37,285 nucleotides of DNA, from assembly GCA_018657625.1 (NCBI GenBank), contig JABHWU010000116.1, positions 1 through 37,285 of the forward strand, written 5' to 3'. The stretch comes from Deltaproteobacteria bacterium (lineage in GTDB: Bacteria; SAR324; XYD2-FULL-50-16). The notes below the pieces were generated by a model that saw only the letters and a list, made by a program, of their open reading frames with translations, did not search any database and was not told the origin of the DNA. The translations under genes were made by a program, and so were the position numbers. Positions 9,225 to 18,468 of the stretch are shown in pieces (within the stretch, counting starts at the first letter, position 1; each line of letters starts with the position of its first letter).

Positions 9225-11282
9225 ATGATGTTCAAAATTCAATATCATCTAATATTCATTATTTTATTAATCAGCAGTTGTTCCAGTTTCAAATGGCAAC
9301 CCGCTAAGGGACGCCCTGGGACGCTACCTTACACGTTTGATCAAACCAATATTTTAGGTAATGGTTTGAAAATAACGGATCAGGGTTATCAAACGCTTCC
9401 CTGCCTAAAATCTTTCAAAACAACTACTTCCAAAGGTTTGCTGGATCTCAGATTCTTTATCATTGATGAAAAATACCACCATCAGGATTCATTGCTGGAT
9501 CAGTTTATCCAGGATAGCTTGAATAATGTGCAACGATTTAATCTATCCGGGAAAAAACCATTTTCATTTATTTTAGTAATTACTATTAAAGACCGCTTAA
9601 CGGCTATTCAGGAAGAAACGATTGAATTTAGAGAGGACATCCACAAACTCATTTCTGATCATAACAAAGAAAAGTTTTATGACTCCTGTGGTACTGACTT
9701 TATCGATACAATTACCTTCAACAATGAGGTCTATTTTTTCTTTTCCTATTACCCCGGAAGCGCCACTGAAAAAGTTCAACTGGAAGAAAAAATAAAAATA
9801 AATATGGATCAGCAGGAAAACAACATCCACAAGATAAATATTTTTAAGGACTTCTCTTTTACTTCAGACTCTTACTTTTCCCTGCAAGCAACAACAGATC
9901 GTTTTCTGAAGCCCATGGAATTTCCATTTCAAAAATATCACGGAAAAAATATTGATGTTTTTTTAAATGACTTATTAACAACTGTTGTTAACTCCAGCTT
10001 TGGTCAGATAAATAATTATTCAACCAGCCCTTGGCTTAATTTAAATACCACTAGAAATATCACACCACTGAATGGTAGATTCGTGGTTAAAGGATATTCT
10101 GATGAAACCATATATAAATCATTACTACTATTGGAAAACTCGATCAGACAATTTAATATCTGGCAACAAAAGGTATCGATATATCTGAAACAGAATAAAG
10201 GTAAACAGTTCGCCCCCTGCCGGGATAATATCATCAAAAATATCTCCATCATTAATTGGCAAAAATATCGAACCTGTCGTCAGGAGATCATTGCCAAACA
10301 ATCCATTAATCTTAACCAATTTGAAGCATGCCGGGAGCTAACATCAGCCATAGCAGACTTAAATAAATCACAAATTTGCCTGTTTGCGGATAAAGAAATT
10401 CCTCCGATTCCAATTAAGGTAAATATTAAGAATTATGAACCCGGTCAGCTAAAAGATCATATTGAAAAAAACCCGGTCAGTTCTCTTGAATCATATATTA
10501 CTTATAGATTTAACGATGAGGCACAGTTTGAAAAGATACCAAGATCAATTCCATTAGGAACAGGTGCAGATCTTGGCGGAAAATTATATAAAGAAAGTTG
10601 TATTCTGGAAAAAAGTAAACAATACTCTGGAGCAAGTACCAATCGCATTCATTCAGTATCCAATGACTATTTTCCTTACTCCACTGAAAGCTGGCCCTGG
10701 TGGAAAAAAATGTTTTTATTTTGGAAAGACTCCCCTCAATGGACAAGATTTCGCGGGTCATATGAAATCAAAGGATTGTCAAATACCCTAACCCCGGACT
10801 TTAAATTAATTCCAGAAGTAGAAAAATTACCGGGAGAAGATTTAGCAGCTTTTTTTAGGCGTTGTGGAACCCATTATATTAGCCAAATTGAGCATCGCAG
10901 GGGATTTGCTTACTATTTTGAACCAAAAGCATCTGAGGAAAAACCTGTCGAAATAACAACCTACGGATTAGCCCCCCCTGACTTATTAGATATGACCAGC
11001 ATCCCTTCAAAACCAGTAAAAAAAGTAGACGAAAAGAACGAGAAAAAAGATAAAGAAGAAAAAAAAGAAGAATGTGAAGTCTGCTTTGACGCCCCGGAAA
11101 ATGGTGAACCGGTAACATTTGAACTTCCCAACCCAAAAGTGTTTTTTCACCAAAAGAATACGATTATCAATTTATTTAAGAATGATAGCGCAGCGATACC
11201 ATCCCGGCTTAGCTTGATTCCCTGGACAGAATATCTTTTAAATCTGGGTGTCATTGAACAATCACAATTAAATTTTCAGTAA
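9225..11282 (+). CDS. lipoprotein with two MACPF-like domains (paralog 4)
   Basis: 685 residues. The N-terminus is a signal peptide with a lipobox (LLISSC, then SS), suggesting a lipid-anchored protein. The first domain, about 40-395, follows the family plan in degraded form: LGNGL, LPCLK, then DSCGTDFIDTI (C155), TSPWL and four spaced cysteines (PCRD, TCRQ, ACRE, ICLF). A second copy starts near residue 445: LGTGADLGG, KESCILE, then RRCGTHYISQI (C547, H550), followed by a Lys/Glu-rich linker with CEVC. It ends soon after IPWTEYL, which matches VPWVEN, so it lacks the cysteine-rich tail. CGTHYI is the closest match in the window to the MACPF signature and is the main basis for naming the family. 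Spacing to paralog 3 is 67 bases. A pore-type or scaffolding role is inference. Confidence 0.78.
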   Translation: MMFKIQYHLIFIILLISSCSSFKWQPAKGRPGTLPYTFDQTNILGNGLKITDQGYQTLPCLKSFKTTTSKGLLDLRFFIIDEKYHHQDSLLDQFIQDSLNNVQRFNLSGKKPFSFILVITIKDRLTAIQEETIEFREDIHKLISDHNKEKFYDSCGTDFIDTITFNNEVYFFFSYYPGSATEKVQLEEKIKINMDQQENNIHKINIFKDFSFTSDSYFSLQATTDRFLKPMEFPFQKYHGKNIDVFLNDLLTTVVNSSFGQINNYSTSPWLNLNTTRNITPLNGRFVVKGYSDETIYKSLLLLENSIRQFNIWQQKVSIYLKQNKGKQFAPCRDNIIKNISIINWQKYRTCRQEIIAKQSINLNQFEACRELTSAIADLNKSQICLFADKEIPPIPIKVNIKNYEPGQLKDHIEKNPVSSLESYITYRFNDEAQFEKIPRSIPLGTGADLGGKLYKESCILEKSKQYSGASTNRIHSVSNDYFPYSTESWPWWKKMFLFWKDSPQWTRFRGSYEIKGLSNTLTPDFKLIPEVEKLPGEDLAAFFRRCGTHYISQIEHRRGFAYYFEPKASEEKPVEITTYGLAPPDLLDMTSIPSKPVKKVDEKNEKKDKEEKKEECEVCFDAPENGEPVTFELPNPKVFFHQKNTIINLFKNDSAAIPSRLSLIPWTEYLLNLGVIEQSQLNFQ

Positions 11283-11436
11283 TCAGAGTAGTAGTTTTAT
11301 GAATCATATTTCAACTAATTTACTATTAACAAAAAACGGTTTTGCTTGTTATTGCCGTGCTGATAATTATGCAATTCTTGCTCTATCTGCTAAACGATCG
11401 ATTAATCTTGATGGATTAAATAAAACAATATTAAAG

Positions 11437-13431
11437 ATGAATTTCCTTATTTTTATTTGCATCGTCTGTTCAATCTGTACCACTCAGCTTATATATGCAG
11501 ATGAATCCTCTGCCATGAAATATCAAGGACTTGGGTATAGCAAATATGATATCCAACATTTAAAATTAATTCATTTTTCTGAGACCGAAATTTCAGAAGG
11601 CGTTCTCAGCGAACTAAAATATTTCAAACGTTTGGAAGAAATATCATTTCATAAAATAAACCTACCGGAATCAAGCTTTGATCATTTAAAATCAGTAATC
11701 TCTCTAAAAACCCTGGTACTGGAAAATGTTTCCTTTTCAGGTAAGAACTTTGTTAAATTTTCTAATCTATCGCAAATCAAAGAACTCCATCTCAGATCTG
11801 TAAACATTACTGCTGAAGTTTTATCTGAAATTGGGAAATTGAAAAAACTCAGCTATTTGGAGATTTCTCACACATTTGTTGATAAACGTATAATTCAAAT
11901 TATAAATCAACTAAATCAATTGGAAATACTGGTTTTAAAAGGTACTCGATTAAATGATGAGGCCTTATTAGCACTTAAATTACCGAATTTACAGCAATTG
12001 GATATTTCTAATAACGCAATAACAGGAAATAGTTTTAAAGAAAGAAATAGATTTAAAAATTTAACCCATCTTATTGTTAGTTTTAACAAAATAACAGATA
12101 CATCATTTGGTGAATTAAAATCCTTAACAAAGCTAAAATACCTCGATATATCTGATACCTTGATATCAGATGATTCAATCACTAAAATAACGTCTCTCCC
12201 GGCCCTTGAACATCTGATTCTTGATAATCTCCCAGTGACGCCTAAATCACTTCCCTTTTTATCAAAGCTCAATCACCTCACTAAACTATCACTCAGCGGT
12301 ATTAAAATCGAGTACAGGGATTTAATGCGATTTAAAGAACAGGTGGAGGGTGTTGATGTAATTGCACATTACCTGATCACAAAACAATTTGGTGAGATTA
12401 GTAACGATACTTATAAAGCTTTAGCTGGTGACCAAAAAGTCAAGCTTGTTTTAAAAAAACCTGTATTAATGGGCACTGCCGTACCCTTTGAAATCATTTT
12501 TTTAAAAGAAAATCAACAGATCGATGAGCTTTATCAGCTTAAACATAATCTTACCTTAAAAGCCCAAGATACTGAGTTTAATGTTTATTTAGGAGATCAT
12601 CACTATTTAGCGAATCAAAGCCTGGAAATCCCAGTTAATCAAATCCCGATTGTAAAAGGGGTTGTAAAGGGTGAAATCTCATTTATGCGAATCATAACCG
12701 GGAGAAAAATGGAAGTTTTTTTAAAACCAACATCTTCCCCGAACCTGGAATGGCTTGGTGAAAGCCGAATCGATCTTTTCTACAATCAAGTTGCAGGAAT
12801 TCTATTCTCAACGGAGACTGAAAAAATAATCGCTGGAGAAACCTTTACTTTGCAATTGAATTTTTTTGATTATTTAGGAAATCCATTTATTAAAGAATTA
12901 AAGCAATTCCCATTGCTACATTTATCCAGCCAATATCCTTTAGAAATAAACCAGAAGAGGGTATTCAGCCGATACCGGATATTAGCCCTAAATGGCTCTA
13001 AACCAGTAAATTTATCGATAATCGGTAAAAAAGCCGGAAGCTATATAATTCACTTTGAAAATACCTATTATTATGGTATCAAACAAGCAGGTAATTTTTG
13101 GAACGCCTTTACTTTTATCATTGAGCCAAATCAATTAATAAAATCCATTTTTAAAATACCGGAAAAAGTGACAATCAATCAATCATTCTCAATTCATCGT
13201 TTTGATTTGGATAGATATAATAATAATGTTGTTTCTGACCAATCAACTAAGATGACTTTTTCCGATATCACTAACAATAATATCTATATTAATTCAAAAG
13301 CACTTAGTGTCAATTCGACTGAAATAGACACCAGATCTGATTTGATTACGATTCAAAAACCGGGAATTTACAAAATAAAATTAAAAGGTTTGTCAGGGAC
13401 AAACACTAAAACAATCGTCGTGCAACCATGA
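11437..13431 (+). CDS. secreted leucine-rich-repeat protein
   Basis: The frame is open from an ATG at 11299, but a hydrophobic signal-like segment (MNFLIFICIVCSICTTQL, then IYA) begins at the ATG at 11437. I therefore take 11437 (664 residues); the extra 46 residues look featureless. After the signal, residues about 35-305 hold roughly ten LRR units of about 24 residues, of the LxxLxLxxTxIxDxxLxxL kind (for example KLKYLDISDTLISDDSI). The remaining 350 residues are beta-rich, without a recognised motif, and may be Ig-like repeats. LRRs bind proteins or glycans. The gene follows paralog 4 in the same direction, 16 bases from the longer start or 154 from the chosen one, so probably in the same operon. 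An exported recognition or adhesion protein is inferred. Confidence 0.8.
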   Translation: MNFLIFICIVCSICTTQLIYADESSAMKYQGLGYSKYDIQHLKLIHFSETEISEGVLSELKYFKRLEEISFHKINLPESSFDHLKSVISLKTLVLENVSFSGKNFVKFSNLSQIKELHLRSVNITAEVLSEIGKLKKLSYLEISHTFVDKRIIQIINQLNQLEILVLKGTRLNDEALLALKLPNLQQLDISNNAITGNSFKERNRFKNLTHLIVSFNKITDTSFGELKSLTKLKYLDISDTLISDDSITKITSLPALEHLILDNLPVTPKSLPFLSKLNHLTKLSLSGIKIEYRDLMRFKEQVEGVDVIAHYLITKQFGEISNDTYKALAGDQKVKLVLKKPVLMGTAVPFEIIFLKENQQIDELYQLKHNLTLKAQDTEFNVYLGDHHYLANQSLEIPVNQIPIVKGVVKGEISFMRIITGRKMEVFLKPTSSPNLEWLGESRIDLFYNQVAGILFSTETEKIIAGETFTLQLNFFDYLGNPFIKELKQFPLLHLSSQYPLEINQKRVFSRYRILALNGSKPVNLSIIGKKAGSYIIHFENTYYYGIKQAGNFWNAFTFIIEPNQLIKSIFKIPEKVTINQSFSIHRFDLDRYNNNVVSDQSTKMTFSDITNNNIYINSKALSVNSTEIDTRSDLITIQKPGIYKIKLKGLSGTNTKTIVVQP

Positions 13432-13731
13432 TTTGATACCTTAGGCCAGCATGGTAAGTAGCTGGTTGATATAATTATCCGTACTAAGTAAAAAAAGATC
13501 TAAAATTTTTAAAATAATTTACAAATTTAGTAGATCCTGAAAATAAATTTTTTGAAAAAATTAGGTGGTTTTCATTTTAAAGTATTAAATCCAATTATTT
13601 ACTACACCCTATATTGTAATAAAACAAAAACAATGATATTCATTTTAAAAACATAATCTTAATTAAGTCACAAATTTAATAATATAACTGTAAATACCCG
13701 GGAAAAATCGAACTTAAAATAAGAGGCAATC
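13432..13731. other. upstream region of the main operon
   Basis: 300 very AT-rich bases without an ORF. They should hold the promoter of the 13732-21904 gene run. A TTGAAA at 13552 with TTTAAA 18 bases further is only a poor sigma-70 match. An AAGAGG ribosome site at 13721-13726 serves the next gene. Confidence 0.45.
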
Positions 13732-15354
13732 ATGAAATTTATTCGGACAATTCTAAAACTGGCAGTAATTCTCCTGTTCACATGCCAGTTATTTGCAGGA
13801 CCTACCATTATCCGAGATAATCGTGTCACAGATTTGTCGACGACCCCTGTTTTAGGAAGAGGTTACTCCATCGGGACCAATACCTTCCAATCTACTTGTA
13901 TGCAAAATGTCATTATTACCGAACCTTCCTATGATATGAAGTACTCATTCACCCAGATTGAAGATAAAGGTACTGAAAGGAAATCAAAAGAAACAGAAGA
14001 CACAAAAGAAACCTCTAGTTCAAAAAGAAAGTCCGCATCCATTTCAACAACCTCTGGCGGTATTGCTTTTTTACCCTTTATTGCTGGTGGTGGTGGTGGT
14101 AGTACATATAACAGCACTCGTTCAGGAGTTGACCAAAGTTTACGCAGCCTTTCAAAGAAAACAGTTATCGAAGGGAAAACATGGTATAGCCATTCCATGT
14201 TGGTAACCATCAATCTTATGTCATACTATGCTTCTGTGGATGAAAGTCGAAGTAAATTAAGTAAATCTGCCGTTACCTTACTAACTAATAATGATTTACC
14301 TGGTTTTTTCAGTAGTTGTGGTCCATATTATGTTCGCTCTATCGGTCGCCATGCTACATTCATTTCAATTTTTTCTTACCAATCGGAATCAACAACAAGG
14401 GATGAAAACTTTGAGGACAATTTAAGAACAGAAATTAGTCGATTCAGTACGTCTAGCCAGAAAAAAAGCGGTGCCGGTGCCGTTATAGGTCCAGGACTTA
14501 GTGTTGGCTGGTCTGCTGCAAAAAGTTCGAAATCAGCGTCCGATAAGTCCAGAGAAGTGGTAGATCAGCAAAGAAGAGAAAGTTTTAATAGTAATGCTGA
14601 AAGCTATCGATTAACCATCAACACATCAGCCTATGGTTTGGGAAAGGATAAAAAAGCTACCTTGATCTCGTTTGACATGGATTCTTTTAAATCAGCAGTT
14701 AAGGATGCTTTTATGTCCATGCAAAATCCCAGAACCGGTAAAGTAGGCAGTATTGAAGTAGTACCATGGGTCGAAAACACAGAGTTTCAGGCGCTTGTCA
14801 ATTTAGAGCAGGAGGAGATTCCCCAGGAAGGTGCTTTGAAGGATGCGACTGGTGATACTGCAAAGAAACCCGAAGTTAAGCTACTCTATGAAAAAAAATT
14901 GATATTAAATTCAAATGCCGAGTTCTTTATGGAAATTGAAAGAACGGATCGAAATAAGTTGAATATGTATTATAAAGCTAAACTCTGCAAAAAAAATATC
15001 GATGTCAACTTTAAGGTAGATGGTAGTTTAAAACCGGAATATGGCAACGCTCTATTAGTGAATCATCGAGGTGGTGACCTAATACAACTGACTTTATTAG
15101 ATGAAAAACTGACCGAGGAGTTTGTAGAAGAGTATTATAGAAAAGAACAGAAATTTATGTTTGGTGTTAAAAGGAACAAAGATAAACCTGGAGCAGCAGA
15201 ATGTATTCGCCAAATTATGTTAAATGGTATTTATCAAAAAAGTCATCGGGAAATTAAAGCCTGTCAAACCGTTTCAAAAGAACTAGGTGACGTAATGAGT
15301 GATTTATTGGAAAATTTTTGTATGCCTGAAATTGCTGGTTTTTATGAAGAATAG
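13732..15354 (+). CDS. secreted MACPF-like family protein with Gly-rich inserts (paralog 5)
   Basis: 540 residues. The signal peptide is cleaved after LFA, leaving GPTIIRDNR, then LGRGY and QSTCMQN. Insert 1 is long: a charged Lys/Glu/Ser stretch and then a hydrophobic Gly-rich piece containing GGIAFLPFIAGGGGG. Then come SYYASVDESRSKLS and CGPYYVRSIGR (C196), and a strand FISIFSY. Insert 2 is again Gly/Ala/Ser-rich with GAGAVIGPGLSVGWS. The rest follows the family plan: AYGLGKDK, VPWVEN, YYKAKLCKK, ECIRQ, KACQT and NFCMPE. The two glycine-rich hydrophobic inserts lie where the membrane-inserting helices (TMH1 and TMH2) lie in MACPF proteins. It is the first gene of the likely operon, and its stop overlaps the ribosome site of the next gene. 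Confidence 0.85.
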   Translation: MKFIRTILKLAVILLFTCQLFAGPTIIRDNRVTDLSTTPVLGRGYSIGTNTFQSTCMQNVIITEPSYDMKYSFTQIEDKGTERKSKETEDTKETSSSKRKSASISTTSGGIAFLPFIAGGGGGSTYNSTRSGVDQSLRSLSKKTVIEGKTWYSHSMLVTINLMSYYASVDESRSKLSKSAVTLLTNNDLPGFFSSCGPYYVRSIGRHATFISIFSYQSESTTRDENFEDNLRTEISRFSTSSQKKSGAGAVIGPGLSVGWSAAKSSKSASDKSREVVDQQRRESFNSNAESYRLTINTSAYGLGKDKKATLISFDMDSFKSAVKDAFMSMQNPRTGKVGSIEVVPWVENTEFQALVNLEQEEIPQEGALKDATGDTAKKPEVKLLYEKKLILNSNAEFFMEIERTDRNKLNMYYKAKLCKKNIDVNFKVDGSLKPEYGNALLVNHRGGDLIQLTLLDEKLTEEFVEEYYRKEQKFMFGVKRNKDKPGAAECIRQIMLNGIYQKSHREIKACQTVSKELGDVMSDLLENFCMPEIAGFYEE

Positions 15355-15363
15355 GAGATAAAA

Positions 15364-16956
15364 ATGAAAATGTATCGTTTTTTAGTTAGTATTTTAATAA
15401 TCGTTTTTTCAACTGCATATGTTTCTGCAGGGCCCACTATTATCAGAGATGGGCGGATTACAGATACTGCCATGACACCGGTTTTAGGGCGTGGATATTC
15501 TGTTGGGACCAATACCTTTCAGTCTACTTGTATGCAAGACGTGATAACTACCGAACCTTCATATGACCTGGTATATACCTTTGAATCAATGAAAAGCAAG
15601 TCCTCTACGGATTCAACTAGAGCCAGACAAACATCTAATACCTCTGAAGTCGGCAGAACAACTTCTTCCAATAACTCAAGCTCATATAGGGGGTGGGGGA
15701 TTAAAAAATCATCTAGCTCTCAATATAGAACTGCCTATAAAAGAAAGGTAGCTAGAAGTGGATCATCCCGGGTGACTGAAAAAGGGACGTCTTATAAGCA
15801 TATTATTGAGGTAAATGTTAATCTAATATCTTACTATGCCTCAGTTGATGAAGCACAATCAATATTAAGCCAAAGTGCCAGCAATTTATTACAATCCAGA
15901 GATATTATCGGATTTTTTTCCAGTTGCGGGCCATATTATGTTAGATCTATCGGAAGAGAAGCAACTTTTTTATCCTTTTTTGAATATGAGACAACAACCA
16001 CTGAACGAGATACGGCATTTGAAAGTACGTTGGAATCACAAATCAAAGGATTCAGGTCAGTAGCACGTCAGAGCAGCCGCGGTAGCAATTGGTTTGGTAG
16101 AAGTAGGAGCAATTCCAATAGTACCGACAGGACTGATTTCTCCTATTCAGCCAGTGACAAGTCCCAAAGTACCTTTAATAGTAAAGCGGAAAATAAGAAC
16201 CTGACGATCACTTCTTATGCATTTGGATTAGGTATAAGCGAAGACGCCCAAGTACTGTCTTTCGATATCGGATCTTTTAAAAGAGCTATCGGAGATGCCT
16301 TTAAATCCATGCAGAATGCCAGAACAGGTAAGGTTATTAATATGGAAGTGGTGCCATGGGTAGAAAACACGCAATTTCAAAATTTAATTGAACTGGAACA
16401 AGAAGCCGATGAATACGAACCAGTCCTCGATGCAGCGGGGCAACCAGTCCTCGATGCGGAAGGTAATCCTACCCAACGCTTGAAACCGGCAGTAATGCTA
16501 TATGAAAAGAAAATGCTGTTGAATGAAAATGCAGAATTCATCATTGAAATTGACCGGGTGGATCGGAATATCATGAATATGTATTATAAGGCCAAACTCT
16601 GCCGGAGAAATATAGAGGCAAACTGGAAAAGAGGGAGAGAACTTAAGGAAGAATATGTAGGCGCCTTAATTCAAAATAAGCGCTATTTGGATAAGACGAT
16701 TCCTATCGAAACTCTGGATGAAGTCGTTTCTAATGAAAACGTTAATGCCATATATGACACCCATAAAACCTTTATGTACGGTACTGATAAGAAAAAAGCC
16801 GGCGGTGCTAGTGTCTGTATGAATGAAATAATGAAAAAGGGAATATTTAAAGTCAGTTACAGGGCAATAGAATCTTGCCAACCAGTGATTCAAAATATGG
16901 GTGAAATCCAGAATGAAGTTATTGAGAACTATTGTATGCCGGAATTGGCAGATTAA
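15364..16956 (+). CDS. secreted MACPF-like family protein with Ser-rich inserts (paralog 6)
   Basis: 530 residues; AGGAG at 15353-15357 overlaps the preceding stop, so translation is probably coupled. The signal peptide is cleaved after VSA, leaving GPTIIRDGR. Core motifs are LGRGY, QSTCMQD, YYASVDEAQSILS, CGPYYVRSIGR (C188), AFGLG, VPWVEN, YYKAKLCRR, VCMNE, ESCQP and NYCMPE. Insert 1 is a basic Ser/Asn/Arg-rich stretch of about 75 residues, and insert 2 (near 240-270) is again Ser/Asn/Arg-rich. A third insert after VPWVEN holds the doubled octapeptide PVLDAAGQ / PVLDAEGN. Compared with paralog 5 the core is well conserved while all three inserts differ completely. Function unknown; the MACPF relation is inferred. 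Confidence 0.85.
   Translation: MKMYRFLVSILIIVFSTAYVSAGPTIIRDGRITDTAMTPVLGRGYSVGTNTFQSTCMQDVITTEPSYDLVYTFESMKSKSSTDSTRARQTSNTSEVGRTTSSNNSSSYRGWGIKKSSSSQYRTAYKRKVARSGSSRVTEKGTSYKHIIEVNVNLISYYASVDEAQSILSQSASNLLQSRDIIGFFSSCGPYYVRSIGREATFLSFFEYETTTTERDTAFESTLESQIKGFRSVARQSSRGSNWFGRSRSNSNSTDRTDFSYSASDKSQSTFNSKAENKNLTITSYAFGLGISEDAQVLSFDIGSFKRAIGDAFKSMQNARTGKVINMEVVPWVENTQFQNLIELEQEADEYEPVLDAAGQPVLDAEGNPTQRLKPAVMLYEKKMLLNENAEFIIEIDRVDRNIMNMYYKAKLCRRNIEANWKRGRELKEEYVGALIQNKRYLDKTIPIETLDEVVSNENVNAIYDTHKTFMYGTDKKKAGGASVCMNEIMKKGIFKVSYRAIESCQPVIQNMGEIQNEVIENYCMPELAD
16419..16457 (+). repeat. 24-bp in-frame tandem duplication within paralog 6
   Basis: ACCAGTCCTCGATGC occurs at 16419-16433 and again at 16443-16457, a 24-base period. 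It encodes the doubled PVLDA unit in the third insert, so looks like a recent in-frame duplication. Confidence 0.8.
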
Positions 16957-16964
16957 ATGCAGTC

Positions 16965-16969
16965 AGGAG
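16965..16969 (+). promoter_or_regulatory. ribosome binding site deciding the start of paralog 7
   Basis: AGGAG lies five bases before the ATG at 16975. The ATG at 16957, directly after the previous stop, has no such site and would put this site inside the coding region, so 16975 is preferred. Confidence 0.75.
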
Positions 16970-16974
16970 ATTTC

Positions 16975-18459
16975 ATGACACGTATTCAGGTATTCATATT
17001 ATCTGTTTTTATACTGGCAGCACCCTTTGCAATGGCTGGGCCAACTGTAATTACAGATAATCGGATACATGACTTAACTATTACACCAGTACTGGGTAGG
17101 GGATATTCAATATCCACCAATACCTTTCAGTCCACCTGTCTGGGAAACATAAAGGTTACTGAGCCTTCATATGATTTCACCTATCTGTTTAATTCGATAG
17201 TACTGGAAGGCGAAGGTAGTGGTGAACTGGAAAGTAAGATTGATGTCACCACTTTTAGTGAATCCTTTCGAAATGAATTGCTGAAAAGAATCGGAATTAG
17301 AGATGAAGAAAAAACTGGCATGATTGAGACTTACCACAGTCATAATATTTATGTTGAAATCAATCTAAACTCCTATTACGCTTCTTTGGATGAAAGTTCT
17401 TCTAAAATGAGTGATTCTGCCGGTAAGTTATTGGAAAATAATGATATTTTAGGGTTTTTCAGTAGTTGCGGTTCCTACTACGTTCGTTCCATTGGTCGCA
17501 ACGCCAAATTTATTGCGATTTTTACCTACAAAACAAAAACACGGGAACCCGATCCAGAATTTGAAGAAGATCTCGAAGCAGAAATCAACGGATTTGGAAA
17601 AGGTATAAAGGAAAAACTCCAGGATGACGTGATTGGCTCTGCTACCAGTGCGCTAGGTGTCATGACAGATCGGGAATTCAGGAAAAAAGCCGCTTCAAAA
17701 AAACTAACCATTAATGTGGCTGCCTTTGGTTTGGGGAAGAATGAATCAGCAACTTTAATTTCATATGATATTGGTACATTTAAATCGGCCATTGCGGATG
17801 CATTTATGTCAATGCAAAACCCGAGAACAGGTAAGGTTTCCAGTATTGAAGTTGTGCCCTGGGTGGAAAATACCGATTTTCAAGTATTGATTAAGTTGGA
17901 AGAAGAAACCGAAATCATTGAAGAAGGTGAGCCAAAAAAGGATACTACCAGTGAGGTTAGTGAAAATAGCAGTGAAAAAAAGGAACAAAAAACCCGTAAA
18001 CTACTATTATATGAAAAGAAAAATATCCTGAATCAAAATGCAGAATTTTATGCGGAAATTGAACGAATGGACCGTAGAATGTTAAATCTCTACTATAAGG
18101 CTAAAATCTGTCGTGCCTATATTGATGAGAACTGGAAAGCGAGTGGTTTTTTAAAATTAGAATACAGAAATAAACATGTCCTCAATAATAAGGTGGGGGA
18201 AACTTATCCCCTGGTCAAGCTGGATGCCTTACTAACAGCTAAAAAAGTCGATCAACTACTGGATCAAGAAGAGAAGTTTATCTATGGGGATGGCCTTTCT
18301 GATAAAGGCAGTGCCCAATGCATGAAAGATATTATGTCTAAAGGAATATTTAAAGTCTCCTACCGGGACATTAAATCATGTGACAATATTATTAAAAAAA
18401 TGACTGATGTTGAAAATAAAGTAATTGAAAATCACTGTATGCCTATGTTGGCCAGATAA
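16975..18459 (+). CDS. secreted MACPF-like family protein (paralog 7)
   Basis: 494 residues from the ATG chosen by its AGGAG site. The signal peptide is cleaved after AMA, leaving GPTVITDNR. LGRGYSIST, QSTCLGN and EPSYDFTYLF follow, then an acidic helix-like insert 1 without the glycine or serine bias of paralogs 5 and 6. Core: SYYASLDESSSKMS, CGSYYVRSIGR (C165), FIAIFTY, a helical insert 2, AFGLGKNES, VPWVEN, an acidic Glu/Ser/Lys insert 3, YYKAKICRA, QCMKD, KSCDN and NHCMPM. It is the third gene of the run; only nine bases separate its stop from the next start. All six conserved cysteines are present. Confidence 0.85.
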   Translation: MTRIQVFILSVFILAAPFAMAGPTVITDNRIHDLTITPVLGRGYSISTNTFQSTCLGNIKVTEPSYDFTYLFNSIVLEGEGSGELESKIDVTTFSESFRNELLKRIGIRDEEKTGMIETYHSHNIYVEINLNSYYASLDESSSKMSDSAGKLLENNDILGFFSSCGSYYVRSIGRNAKFIAIFTYKTKTREPDPEFEEDLEAEINGFGKGIKEKLQDDVIGSATSALGVMTDREFRKKAASKKLTINVAAFGLGKNESATLISYDIGTFKSAIADAFMSMQNPRTGKVSSIEVVPWVENTDFQVLIKLEEETEIIEEGEPKKDTTSEVSENSSEKKEQKTRKLLLYEKKNILNQNAEFYAEIERMDRRMLNLYYKAKICRAYIDENWKASGFLKLEYRNKHVLNNKVGETYPLVKLDALLTAKKVDQLLDQEEKFIYGDGLSDKGSAQCMKDIMSKGIFKVSYRDIKSCDNIIKKMTDVENKVIENHCMPMLAR

Positions 18460-18468
18460 AAGCAATAC

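Noticed and set aside
11916..12272. 118-codon minus-strand ORF inside the LRR gene
   Set aside because: Shadow of the repeat units on the plus strand.
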